DNA of 64,000 nucleotides from positions 16,944,001 to 17,008,000 of the forward strand of contig NC_080588.1 in NCBI RefSeq assembly GCF_029962835.1, given 5' to 3'. Positions 1 through 9,800 of the stretch are shown here, one piece after another; position 1 is the stretch's first letter, and every line of letters begins with the position of its first letter. Origin of the DNA: Magnolia sinica (taxonomy: Eukaryota; Streptophyta; Magnoliopsida; Magnoliales; Magnoliaceae). A model generated the notes under the pieces. That model saw nothing but the letters and a program-made list of their open reading frames with translations. It had not been told where the DNA came from and ran no database searches. The position numbers and the translations under genes are program-made.

Positions 1-480
1 GTTAAATGGATTGCGAACATTGTGAAATTGACCGAGGACTCAGTGAAATTGACCGGGAAGTGAGTGAAATTGACCGCGAACTTAGTGAAATTGACCATGA
101 AGTGAGTGAAATTGACCAAGAATTCGCTTAAGTAAGTGAAATTTACCACGAACTTAGCGAAATTGGCTGATAATTGACTGAAATTGACCGCGAACTAAGT
201 GAAATTGACCGAGAACTTGCTTAAGCAATTATTGGTCAATTTCTGCAAGTTCTTGGTCAACGCGATATCAATTTCAAAAAGTTATCAGTCAATTTGACTC
301 AGGTCTCATTCAATTTCACATAGTTCTCGGTCAAGATGTCAATTTCAAGCAGTCCTCGATCAATTTCACTTACTCCTTGCCCAATTTCACTCAGTTCGCG
401 ATCAATTTAACTCAGTTCGCTGTCAATTTCAGTCAGTCCTCGGTCTATTTCACCCGGTCTTCGTTTAGTTTCACTTCGAT
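1..480. repeat. 21-bp minisatellite array, left arm of foldback
   Basis: Units of exactly 21 bp. Positions 1 to about 228 run in the orientation GTGAAATTGACCGAGGACTCA. From about 228 to 480 they run in the opposite orientation (CGGTCAATTTCACTCAG). The switch point contains the perfect palindrome TTGCTTAAGCAA. The array is cut by the window edge, so its true end is not visible. It mirrors the array at 2235-2710, including an off-period unit (AAGATGTCAATTTCAAGCAG) that is present in both. I see no coding function. Open frames across it arise because 21 is a multiple of 3. Confidence 0.9.
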
Positions 481-1020
481 GTTCGTTCTTTGATAAAAAA
501 AAGGCCTCAATGTGGGCCATTTGAGCATTAAATTTACATCATTTTTCGACTCATGCCATAAAATGTATAAATAAAATAGTTGGATTGTGGATGGTGCAAA
601 TACATTATATAAAATACAGTATAGTCCACATAATGAAGTCAAGACTTTGAAATATACCTGTCATTCATAGCTTCTTTGATAGGGGCACCATTTTCGTCCT
701 ATCTTGTGTTGGCAAAACTAAAATGACGTATGTGGCAGGTGTGTTCTCGAGCAAAAGAAGAAATAGAAAGAAAATAGGGATTTTACTGCTAGGGTGGACA
801 ATCACAAAGAGGAAAGAAGAAATCAAAAAATGGGAGTTTTACTGCTAGGGTGGACAATCACAAAGAGGAGAGAAGAAATAAGAAAATGGAGGTTTTTCTA
901 CTAGGGTGGACGATCACAAAGAGGGGGGAAAGAAATTAGAAAATGGAGATTTTACTGCTTTGGTTAAACCGTGTGAGGGGAACAACAACTTTCAGAAATT
1001 GTATTTCTAATAAAGCAGGA

Positions 1021-1137
1021 GCATTTTGGTTCGGCAAAAATGCGCCCGTACAGAAGGGTCATAGTTTGGTAAAGTAAGTTTGGAGTGGTAGAGAAAGGTC
1101 GGTAGCTTAAAGGCGAGGCATGCAGTCAAGAAAAACT
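1021..1137 (+). other. segment homologous to the presenilin upstream region
   Basis: Aligned by eye, this matches 14907-15019 in the same orientation. Shared blocks in order are ATTTTGGTT, AAAAATG, GTACAGA, GGTAAAGTAA, TTTGGAG, GGTGGCTTAAA-like and GAGGCAT. Identity is roughly three quarters with a few small gaps. It sits at the non-inverted centre of the foldback. Either the element captured presenilin promoter DNA or the presenilin upstream region descends from such an element. Confidence 0.65.
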
Positions 1138-1150
1138 CATGGAAGAAATC

Positions 1151-1679
1151 GGAACGTGGTTTGGCTAATGACGCTGCCAACAGCCAGGTGGCTAGTGGTC
1201 GGTGCTATGTGGACCCACCGTGATGTATGTGTTTTATCCACACCGTCCATCCATGTTTAAAGATAATTTTAAGGCTCGATCCCAAAAATGAGGTAGATCT
1301 AAATCTCAGGTGGAACACACCACGGGAAAACAATAGTGATTAAATGTCCACCATTAAAAACCTCCTAGGGCCCACTGTAATGGTTGTTTGACATATAAAC
1401 TATTGATTAGGTCATAAAGACTTGGATGAAGGGAAAAAATATATATCAGCTTTATGCAAAACTTTTGAGCCCCAGAGAAGTTTTTAATGGTGGGAGTTCA
1501 ATCAACATTGTGCGGTCCAATTGATATTTGGATTAATCTCATTTTTAGGCTCATACCATAAAATGATATGTAAGAATGGGTGGAGGGCATGGATGAAACA
1601 CATACATCATGGTGGGGCCCACGGAGCACCAACTGTTAGCCATTGGCTGGTGGCATGGTCAATAGCCAATCCGTAACTA
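1151..1679. mobile_element. small inverted-repeat element (MITE-like) in foldback centre
   Basis: The left end (GTTTGGCTAATGACGCTGCC) is inverted at the right end, whose reverse complement reads GATTGGCTATTGACCATGCC. The inverted match continues inward through CCAGGTGGCTAG-like sequence and a GTGGACCCACC / CATGATGTATGTG block. The right end of the element at 49150-49690 has the same terminal sequence, so this is a dispersed family. Superfamily is unassigned because no clear target duplication is visible. It has no coding capacity. Confidence 0.7.
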
Positions 1680-2234
1680 AAATGCCCCTGCTTTATCAGA
1701 AACGCAATTTCTGAAAGCTGTTGTTCCCCTCACACGGTTTAACCCAAGCAGTAAAACCTCCATTTTCTGATTTTTTTTCCTCCTCTTTATGATCGTCCAC
1801 CCTAGTAGAAAAACCCTCATTTTTTTATTTCTTCTCTCCTCTTTGTGATTGTCCACCCTAACAATAAAACTCCCATTTTCTAATTTCTTCTCTCCTCTTT
1901 GTGATTGTCCACCCTAGCAGTAAAAATCCTATTTTCTTTTTATTTATTATTTTGCTCAAGAATACACTTGTCACATACGTCATTTTAGTTTTACCAATAC
2001 AAGATAGGACAAAAATGGTGCCCCCATCAAAGAAGCTATGAATGACAGGTATATTTCAAAGTCTTGACTTTATTATGTGGACCCCACTATATTTTATATG
2101 ATATATCTGCACTGTCCACAGTCCAACTATTTTATTTATACATTTTATGACATGAGTCGAAAAATGATGCAAATTCAACGCTTAAATGGCCCACATTAAG
2201 GCTTTTTTTAATATTAAAGAACGAACACCGAAGT

Positions 2235-3190
2235 GAAACTGAACAAAGATCGAGTGAAATTGACCGAGGACTGACTGAAATTGACCGCAAACTAAGTTAA
2301 ATTGGCCACGAAATAAGTTAAATTGACTGTGAACTGAGCTAAATTGACCGCGAACTGAGTGAAATTGACCGAGGACTGCTTGAAATTGACATCTTAACCG
2401 AGAACTGTGTGAAATTGACCGAGAACCGAGTCGAATTGATCGATAACTGCCACCGTGTTGATCGAGAACTTACGAAAATTGACCGACAACTTCATGAGTG
2501 AGTTCTCGTTCGATTTCAGTCACTTATCGGTCAATTTCACTCAGTTCGTGGTCAATTTAACTCAGTTCGCGGTCAATTTCAATCAGTCCTCGATCAATTT
2601 CACCAACTTAGGCGAATTCTCGGTCAATTTCACTTAGTTATCGGTCAGCTTTGCGATGTCCACTAAGTTCGCGGTCAATTTCACGATGTTCATGGTCAAT
2701 TAACTGAGTCCTCAGTCAATTTCATGATGTTCGTGGTCAATTTAACTCAGTTGAAGACATCAATTTTAAGTAGTTATCGGTCAATTTCACTTCGTCGTCG
2801 GTCAATTTCATGATGTTCGCGGTCAATTTCACTCAGTTTAGGGTCAATGGCTTATGTTCAGCTTGGTCAATTTCACTCATGTTCAACTTAGTCATTTTCA
2901 TGGTAGGCTCGATGAATTCCATGTGAGGCTCAGTGAATTTCATGTTAAGCGTAGCTAATTTCATTTAAGGCTCAGTTAATTTATTTCATGAAACTAACCG
3001 AGCCGAACATGAAATTCACCGAGCTTCACATATAATTGACCGAGGGTAACATGAAAATGACCTAGCCACATAAGAAAATGACCTAGCCACATATGAAAAT
3101 GATCAAGTGTAACATGAAATTGAGCGAGCCTCAAATGAAAATGACCGAACCGAACATGAAATTCACCTAGCTAAACATGAACTTCATTGG
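2235..3190. repeat. 21-bp minisatellite array, right arm and extension
   Basis: Orientation changes twice. 2235 to about 2485 reads GTGAAATTGACCG. 2490-2990 reads CGGTCAATTTCAC and then changes into the GGCTCGGTGAATTTCATGTTA variant. 2995-3190 is inverted again (CATGAAATTCACCGAGC). The switch near 2990 is itself palindromic around TTTCATGAAA. The first two blocks mirror positions 1-480. The third block and its variant switch show that the variants coexist in one continuous array. Confidence 0.88.
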
Positions 3191-3254
3191 GGAAAAGTAC
3201 AAATGTATGCGATCATGCCATTCACGTACAAAGTATAGGGAAAATATCAAGTCG

Positions 3255-3503
3255 ATGACTGACGGACTCCCCATTCTCTTCCATGCCATAGGTGACACGT
3301 CTGCGCTCGACAGGAAGAGCTGAACAGCCATAAAAGAGAGATCGGCACCGAAGCAAACGAATGGTTATGACTGCGGCATATTTGTAATGAAATATATTGA
3401 CATATTGTGCAGCGGTTACACTTTGGCGGGAATATATATGCAAAAATTCACTCCAATTTGGAGGAATTTAATAGCATATGATTGTTTGAGTGTTTTGTAT
3501 TAA
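3255..3503 (+). pseudogene. Ulp1-type cysteine protease C-terminal fragment (transposon-borne)
   Basis: In one frame starting at 3255 the sequence encodes a stretch resembling the C-terminal catalytic part of Ulp1/C48 SUMO proteases. It ends in the hallmark QTNGYDCGIFVMKYID, whose Cys would be the nucleophile. The upstream part reads as a decayed helix region. An in-frame TGA at 3321 interrupts it and the frame closes at TAA 3501. The His and Asp of the catalytic triad are not visible, so this is only the tail of the domain. Ulp1-like domains are known passengers of plant Mutator-like and CACTA transposons. Here the fragment lies between two 21-bp arrays, which suggests that the arrays belong to such an element. 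Non-functional as it stands. Confidence 0.7.
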
Positions 3504-3562
3504 ATTTATAATGAATGAAAATTCTGTATATTTTGTTTAAATTGTGAACTTTGAAATATTAA

Positions 3563-3835
3563 ATGAGGATATTGACCCTAAAGCCCAGTCAATTTCATTT
3601 GAAGCTTGGTCAATTTCATGTGAAGCTCGGTCAATTTCAAGTTAGGCTCGGTCAATTTCAAGTTAGGCTTGGTGAATTTCATGTGAAGCTCGGTGAGTTT
3701 CATGTTAAGCTCGGTGAATTTCATGTTTGGCTCGGTCAATTTCAAATTGGGCTCGGTCATTTTCATGTTAGGCACGGTCATTTTTAAGTTCGGCATGGTC
3801 AATTTCATGTTAAACTCGGTAATAATCATGTTAGG
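3563..3835. repeat. 21-bp minisatellite array (GGTCAATTTCATGTTAGGCTC variant)
   Basis: About 12 units of 21 bp, all in the CGGTCAATTTCATG orientation. It begins with the boundary sequence GATATTGACCCTAAAGC, also found in changed form at about 6240 and 6513. It follows the Ulp1 fragment by about 50 bp. Frames on both strands are open only because the unit length is a multiple of 3. Confidence 0.9.
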
Positions 3836-3889
3836 TGAAAAGGAGAGCTTAAGAAGTCCTGTGGGGGTGGGAATATGATTATGCCAAAT

Positions 3890-5410
3890 AATCGAACTAA
3901 GTGCTGAATATATAAATAAATTAGGGATCTCAATTGCTTCGGTATCGAAACGTTGATTTTAAATAATTTCTCGGACAACCTTCACCTAAAATTTAGGCAG
4001 GATAACTTTATTTCACGAATTTCTTTAAAATCAAAATCTCAAACTTTGCAAAAGTAAATATTACAACATTTACCACTTTAACAAAAAATAAATTACAACC
4101 ATTCACCACATGAAAATAAAGGCATTCACCACATAACATAGAATTATAGTGGTTCGGTGTGTCAACAACTATTCTAAAATAACTACACCTACTCCACTCC
4201 CAAAATTACTCTCCACATAATTTTAGCTTTCACTGAGAAAAGGTTTTCCCGGGGTCACCTTAAAACCTGATACAATTCTTGTGATTTTACTGGGTTATCA
4301 CAATCAAACCCCTCACTGAGATTTTCAGACTATCTCAGACAAAACCTACGCTGAGATTTTCTGGCTATCTTAGAAAAACCAAATAAAAATAAGAAAGAAT
4401 ACTTATCTTCATCGTAGAAGAAGTTGTAGCCGAAGAACTGATTTCTTGTATATCGATTGTTCAATGTTCAGTCAGATAAAAAGGGTTTGGGGTTCTATTG
4501 ATGTTAATTAAGTTCAAATCAATGGCTACTTGAGTTGATTCTCTTAAATCTCAAAAGAAGAGTATAGTTTACTCTCTCTAGAGTTAGAATGGAAAGATCT
4601 GAGATTAAAGGAATTAAACAAAAGCTATAAATAAAATTTATAAATATCGTTCAAATAGCTTGCTGATAACTTGAGCTTCTCTCTCTCTTGCAAAAGGATT
4701 TGGATAATAATAATGGATATTTCGGATTGAAAGAGGAACTCAATTTATAGGCAAAGAAGTTGAATCTTTGACTAGCTTGAGGCATTCTTCGACTAGTCGA
4801 AGAAGATCGGATTCAGTTCGATGAATTTCTGGTTATATGGGATAAGATCTATCCAAACTTTGACTAGCCCGAGGACTAGTTTGACTAGTTGAAGAGCTCT
4901 ATTAGACTAGTCAAATTTGGCCTTCGACTAGTCAAAGATCCGAAAATCTGAAATGTTTTAGTTATTGGACTTCGAGTCAAATTATCTTGGGTTAGTCGAA
5001 TGTCAAGCTTCGATTAGTTGAACTAAAAATTCGACCAGTCGAATTTGCAACTAAAAATTGATTTTGCTTCAACTTAAACTTGGATTGGCCGAGAAAACTT
5101 AGACTAGTCGAACCAAACCTTAGGCTGGTCGAATTCCAAGCAAACATAAGTATAAAAACCCAATTTAAGTGATTTTTGAAAGCACCTAAGGTCTTTTTAG
5201 GGTTTTATACTATCTGAGATATGTGCAATATATGAACTTCTTTATCTTGAACTTAATTACGGACTTCATCTTGACTTTTGAGTTTGATCTTATTCTTGAA
5301 CATCAGTTGATCTTTAGCTTGATCTTCTCTTGAGAATGTACCAATCTTGAGCTTAATCTTCTCTATGATCTTAAGCTTGATCTTTTCTCAATTATAGACT
5401 GGTCTTGAAG
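3890..5410 (-). mobile_element. LTR (probably solo or truncated), copia/Sirevirus-like, minus strand
   Basis: Read on the minus strand this resembles 59900-61140. It has a run of CAAG-rich short repeats (AGCTCAAG, AGATCAAG), then about nine copies of an imperfect palindrome around CGACTAGTCGA, then an R/U5-like stretch with GAGATTTTCTGGC-type sequence and GATTGTGATAACCC. No gag or pol is attached. The exact ends and target duplication could not be fixed. The clade name is inferred from LTR style only. Confidence 0.6.
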
Positions 5411-5484
5411 ATCTCTTGTCAAGTTGTTTTGACTATATGAAATTTAGTAATTAAAGTGTGCTTAATCATATTAGCGCTTACATT

Positions 5485-5825
5485 AGGGTCGGTGAATTTC
5501 ATGTTTGCCTTGTTCAATTTTATGTTAAGCTCATTCAATTTCAATTTAGGCTCAGTGAATTTCATATTAGGCTTGGTCAATTTCATGTTATGCTCTGTCA
5601 ATTTCAAGTTAGGCTCGGTGAATTTCATGTTGGGTCGGTGAATTTCATGTTAGGCTCGGTCAATTTCATGTTAGGCTCGGTCAATTTCATGTTAGTCTCG
5701 GTGAACTTCATATTCGCCTAGGTGAATTTCATGTTCGCTTTGGTGAATTTCATGTTAGGTCGGTGAATTTCATGTTAAGATCGTTCCATTACATGTTAGG
5801 TTCGTTCAATTTCATTATAAGATGG
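5485..5825. repeat. 21-bp minisatellite array, forward half of a palindromic unit
   Basis: About 16 units in the orientation GGTCAATTTCATGTTAGGCTC, leading directly into the hairpin core at 5832-6069. The inverted half follows at 6085-6236. Confidence 0.9.
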
Positions 5826-5831
5826 TGTAAC

Positions 5832-6069
5832 ATGATCTCTCCAAATGGATAGACGGTCTGGATAGAAAGCATACATCATGATGGGGCCCAAAATAACTTC
5901 GAGCTGAATGGGGTTGACCCCATCTGGACCTCGTCGACCCCAACTTGCTGCCAGTCCAACGGGGTCGACTGGATCCAGATGGGGTCGGCCCCATTCGGCT
6001 CGAAGTTATTTGGGCCCCATCATGATGTATGTTTTGTATCCGGACCGTCCATTCATTTGGAGAGATCAT
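5832..6069. repeat. 110-bp-arm hairpin 'core' module with GGTCGACC motifs
   Basis: The left arm 5832-5941 and right arm 5961-6069 are near-perfect inverted copies around a 19-nt loop. Arm landmarks are ATGATCTCTCCAAATGGAT, CATACATCATGATGGGGCCC, AATAACTTCGAGC and GGGGTCGAC. The hairpin is flanked by 21-bp arrays pointing towards it from both sides. Partial versions of the core occur at 6961-7135, 7660-7745 (reversed), 8690-8900 and 14108-14165. Confidence 0.88.
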
Positions 6070-6084
6070 GCAACCCTGTCCTAA

Positions 6085-6960
6085 CATGAATTCAAACAAG
6101 CTTATAATGAAATTGAACGAGCTTTACTTGAAATTCACCAACCCTAACATGAAATTGTCCGGGGCGAACATGAAATTGACCAAGGCAAATGTGAAATTGA
6201 ACGAGGTGAACATGAAATTCATCGAGGCGAACATGAAATGAGGATACTGACCCTTAAGCCCGGTCAATTTTATTTGAAGCTCGGTGAATTTCATGTGAAG
6301 CTCGGTCAATTTCAAGTTTGGCTCGGTCAATTTTAGGTTAGGCTCAGTGAATTTCATGTGAAGCTCGGTGAATTTCATGTTTGACTCGATCAATTTCATG
6401 TTGGGATTGACCAATTTCATTTTAGGCTCTGTCAATTTGAACATGAAAATAACCGAGGCGAACATGAAATTCACCGAGCCCAACATGAATTGACCGAGGC
6501 TAACATGAAATGTGGATACTGACCCTTAAGCTCGGTCAATTTCATTTGAAGCTCGATCAATTTCATTTGAAGTTCAGTCAATTTCAAGTTAGGCTTGGTC
6601 AATTTCAAGTTAGGCTCGGTGAATTTCATGTGAAGTTCGGTGAATTTCATGTCAGTGAATTTCATGTTTGGCTCGGTCAGTTTCATGTTAGGTTCGGTGA
6701 ATTTCAAGTTCGGCTTAGTGAATTTCATATTAGGCTCAGTCAATTTCAAGTTCAGCTTGTTCAATTTCATGTTAAGTTTGTTCAATTTCATGTTAAGCTC
6801 GTTCAATTTCAATTTAGGCTTAGTGAATTTCATGTTCGCCTAGGTCAATTTCATGTTCGCCTTGGTGAATTTCATGTTCGCCTCAGTCAATTTCATGTTA
6901 GGGTCGGTGAATTTCAAGTTAAGCTCGTTCAATTTCATTTAAAGCTTATTCAATTTCATG
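6085..6960. repeat. alternating 21-bp arrays with conserved junction spacers
   Basis: The orientation order is inverted (6085-6236), spacer, forward (6260-6435), direct fold, inverted (6440-6505), spacer, forward (6525-6960). Both inverted-to-forward spacers read GATACTGACCCTTAAGC, embedded in otherwise regular 21-bp periodicity. The forward block 6525-6960 has about 20 units. Long open frames overlap on both strands here, which is expected from a 21-bp unit without in-frame stops and is not evidence of coding. Confidence 0.88.
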
Positions 6961-7135
6961 ATAGGATAGGGCTGCACAATCTCTCCAAATGGATGGACGA
7001 TTCGGATACAAAACATACATCATGATCGACCCCAAATAACTTCGAGCCGAATGGGGTCGACCACATCTGGACCCAGTCGACCCCGTTGGACTGGCAGCAA
7101 GTCAGAGTCGACCGGGTCCAGATGGGGTCGACCCT
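6961..7135. other. half-deleted copy of the hairpin core module
   Basis: It repeats the left arm of 5832-6069 (CTCTCCAAATGGATGGACG, CATACATCATGATC, AATAACTTCGAGCCGAATGG), the loop sequence (GGACTGGCAGCAAGTC) and the start of the right arm (GTCCAGATGGGGTCGACC). The outer right arm is missing and the inverted 21-bp array begins directly after it. Confidence 0.8.
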
Positions 7136-7397
7136 AACATGAAATTAACCAAGGCGGACATGAAATTCACCCGAGCATAACATGATTATTGACCGAGCCG
7201 AACATAAAATTCACCGAGCCTAACATGAAATTGACCGAGCTTAACATGAAATTCACCGAGCCAAACTTGAAATTCCCAAGCTAACATGAAATTCACTGAG
7301 CCTAACATGAAATTGACTGTGGCTAACATGAAATTCACTGAGCTGAACTTTAAATTCACCGAGGCGAGCATGAAATTCACGGAGCCTAACTTGAAAT
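7136..7397. repeat. 21-bp minisatellite array, inverted half
   Basis: About 12 units in the orientation CATGAAATTCACCGAGCCTAA. Together with 6525-6960 and the core at 6961-7135 they form a second palindromic array-core-array unit. Confidence 0.9.
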
Positions 7398-7605
7398 TAT
7401 AGATTTATTTGTTAAATAAGAAAAGCAAGATATGAGCCTGTTGGAATGTGATTCGTCTCTCTATTCTTCATCTTTTTGTAACAAGAATTTTACTATGGCA
7501 AAGCAAGAAACGAGCCTTCTTCGCATCAATGGAAATGCTCCATTTAAGGCTATTTGCGTAGAATTACTACCCTTTTTACCTAGGCATCTCATCTTAACCA
7601 TCCAA

Positions 7606-7640
7606 CCCCAATTCATTGGGATAAGGCTTAGATGATGATG
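7606..7640 (+). mobile_element. 35-bp RTE LINE 3' tail with 19-bp target duplication
   Basis: CCCAATTCATTGGGATAAGG followed by CTTAGATGATGATG is the 3' terminus seen at the other RTE copies in this window (near 19090 and 22010). It is flanked by perfect 19-bp direct repeats (TCTCATCTTAACCATCCAA) at 7587-7605 and 7641-7659. This is an extremely 5'-truncated retroposition event. Confidence 0.85.
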
Positions 7641-7659
7641 TCTCATCTTAACCATCCAA

Positions 7660-7745
7660 TCCGGTCGACTAGGTCCCAACTCGGACGACCCGCATTGCTG
7701 TCGGCCCAAGCTCGATCGACCCCACCCTACTTCGCCTTGTTCTTT
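7660..7745 (-). other. core-like GTCGAC module, reversed
   Basis: Read on the minus strand, the order GTCGATCGAG, GACAGCAATG, CCTAGTCGACC parallels the loop and inner right arm of the hairpin core. It sits just upstream of another 21-bp array. Similarity is partial. Confidence 0.5.
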
Positions 7746-7784
7746 CCTATCCCTTTTATCCAAGACCCACCTCAAATCTCATAC

Positions 7785-8120
7785 TTTCTCAATTTCATGT
7801 TTGCCTTGCTCAATTTCCAGTTTGCCTTGCTCGATTTCCTATTTGCCCCGCTCAGTTTCCTTTTATGCTTGTTGAATTGCATGTTTGTCTCACTCAATTT
7901 CCTTTGATCCTCGTTGAATTTCATGTTTCCTTCGCTCAATTTCCTTTGAGGCTCGTTGAATTTCATGTTTGCCTCGCTCAATTTCATGTTTGTCTCACTC
8001 AATTTCCTTTGAGGCTCGTTGAATTTCATGTTTGTCTTGCTCAATTTTCTTTTAGGCTTGTTGAATTTCATGTCAGGCTCGCTCAATTTCCTTTGTGGCT
8101 TGTTGAATTTCACTTGAATT
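7785..8120. repeat. 21-bp array with 42-bp higher-order alternation
   Basis: Units alternate between CTCAATTTCCTTTGAGGCTCG and TTGAATTTCATGTTTGCCTCG, giving a 42-bp higher-order period with one or two irregularities. All units are in the same orientation. The same alternating variant occurs at 13845-14100. Confidence 0.88.
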
Positions 8121-8690
8121 TCATATTTAAAATGGACCGGAAATGTCTGATCGGAAGATGACGATGGCCCATTTGGGCAACGGGCATCGAATCACGAAAG
8201 TGCTATGTTTTTCCTACTCTCTTTCTCCATTTATTTTCATTTCCGACCTCTTTCGACTGCTCGATGGCCAGGATGGATCGAAAAAGTCCAATCGAAGGCA
8301 GGGGTGGCCCATTTGGGCAACGGGGTATCGGTTCACGGCCCATTTTTGGCATTTTTAGTCACCGATTTATTTTTATAATTTTTTATATAATTCATCATCA
8401 TGTATAATTTAGCCCCGTGAAATTTCATTTCATTTAGAATTTTTAAAAAAATAAAATCTACAAGTACCAATTGCTTCAAACTAATAGTTTTCTATATAAT
8501 TTCTAAAATATCCTAAAATCAACCTACTTTAAGTTTGATTTTTATTTTTGTATTTATTTATCTATCAAACTGGACTCATCAAAGTTCAATCTGGTTTTTG
8601 AATTACCTCAATCGGAGTTGTAAAAAAATAAATACGAAGTTTTGAAGTCAGTGCACTGAATATGTCCATAACTAACTGTTGCTGACCAAC
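8121..8690. other. 141-bp direct repeat followed by AT-rich DNA
   Basis: A block containing GGCCCATTTGGGCAACGGG occurs twice (about 8123-8200 and 8264-8341), offset by about 141 bp with flanking similarity. From 8346 to 8690 the DNA is AT-rich and I see no gene or element boundary. Confidence 0.6.
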
Positions 8691-8900
8691 AGTTTGGGGT
8701 CGACCGGGTCCTGTCTCGGTCGACCGCATCACCCTATCCAACGGCCCGGGGTCGACCGAGTCACCCTTTTCAGCAATTCGAGGTCAATCGGGTCATGATG
8801 GGGTCAACCAATACCCCTTTCGGCGACTCCGGGTCGATTGGGTCAAGTTGGAATCGACTGGGGCCCCCTTTCAGCGACTCGGGGTCGATCAGAGCTGGGT
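8690..8900. other. GGTCGACC-rich tract
   Basis: It contains repeated GGTCGACCGGGTC, GGTCGACCGCATC and GGGGTCGACCGAGTC motifs, spaced about 40-55 bp. They are related in sequence to the hairpin core modules upstream. It may be the outer part of an LTR. No coding sequence. Confidence 0.5.
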
Positions 8901-9707
8901 TGCTTACACTTTCATGGCAAAGATGGGCCAAAGAAATACCAATTGAAGGTGGAAGTGATAAGGACTATAAGCCCCGTATCCTAGACCGTACCGTTCCGTA
9001 GACTTCCGTGGTCTTTCCGGTCGAATTCCGGCAACCTTCGATCCTTAACCGGTATTTGCGCGTGACCCTAGTTCACATGTCATCAACCCGAGTCGACTCA
9101 ACCTAAGACTTGTAACCTAGCGACCGTGCCGTCGCAGCGGTTCCGATGCCGCGACTTGCGCGCCAATCTGATACCCTGGTCAGGAGATGTGGGTCCGTGT
9201 TTGGTGCGAGAAAAACGTCGGACGTGCGACCGAGAGAATCTCTACGACTTGTCACATCAATTAATCAATCAATCCCATCATGTCAAGTACATGTCAAGTA
9301 CACCATCACCTCTCACCCTTCCCCAAGCAACCCCAAAGTCAAAAAGTTCTTACACAAGCCCATACTTTTCTTACACCAAACAACCCCTAAAGTCAAAAGT
9401 TTCTTACACACCCATTACTCACTACATCCATCGCTCCATCACCCATCTTTCTCTCTCTCTCTTTACAGCCCTCTCTCTCATTTCTCAACTCACTTTCCCA
9501 AGCAAGCAAGAAAATCCCACGTCCAAGCTCTCTCTCTTCTCCATGAGAACTTTGTGTGTGGCCCACTACCTACTCTCTCATCTCCCATCTCAACCATCCA
9601 AACTCCATCTCCTCCATTAGGATCGAAGCTAAGGAGCAAAGGAAGCCTAGGGAGCAAGAAGGAACGGTGGGTGATCTTGGATCTCCACTCCTTTATTTTC
9701 TTTGTGA
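8901..9707 (+). other. leader-like, CT-rich segment, possibly part of an LTR
   Basis: A GC-richer block (8960-9250) gives way to a C/T-rich stretch with long CTCTCT runs (9440-9600) and then to the GGGCCCAC-rich sequence at 9708. Overlapping open frames encode low-complexity Ser/Pro/His-rich peptides without any recognisable domain, so I do not call a gene. It could be the transcribed part of the LTR element that continues downstream. Confidence 0.35.
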
Positions 9708-9797
9708 TGTAAGGGCCCACTTATGGTGGGACCCACCTTGATGTAGGCTTTGTATCAAAGAGGGGCCCATAGTGCTGGGGCTCTTCCATCTTCGTCG

Positions 9798-9800
<3 letters not shown>

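Larger units (their letters stand above)
1..2710. mobile_element. large foldback (long inverted repeat) element, left end beyond window
   Basis: Positions 1-1030 are the inverted counterpart of about 1690-2710. Each arm has a 21-bp minisatellite part and a roughly 550-bp unique part (481-1030 and 1690-2234). The unique parts share, inverted, the runs GGGTGGACAATCACAAAGAGG-like (three tandem copies near 790-930), TGACGTATGTGGCAGGTG-like and CTGTCATTCATAGCTTCTTT. The centre (about 1031-1680) is not inverted. It holds a presenilin-upstream-like segment and a separate small inverted-repeat element. Long arms built partly of short tandem repeats resemble foldback transposons and long-TIR Mutator-like elements; that assignment is inference. 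No transposase was found and no target duplication can be seen because the left end is missing. Confidence 0.75.

Noticed and set aside
1-480. CRISPR-like array
   Set aside because: Units are contiguous without unique spacers, occur in both orientations, and the genome is clearly a plant's.
6471-7025. Overlapping open frames of 120 and 171 codons on opposite strands
   Set aside because: Both result from the stop-free 21-bp unit; simultaneous openness on both strands argues for repeat composition and not coding.
9126-9712. Two overlapping open frames of 164 and 188 codons
   Set aside because: Low-complexity Ser/Pro/His/Leu peptides from a CT-rich tract, no domain, both frames open at once, and the location is LTR-like.
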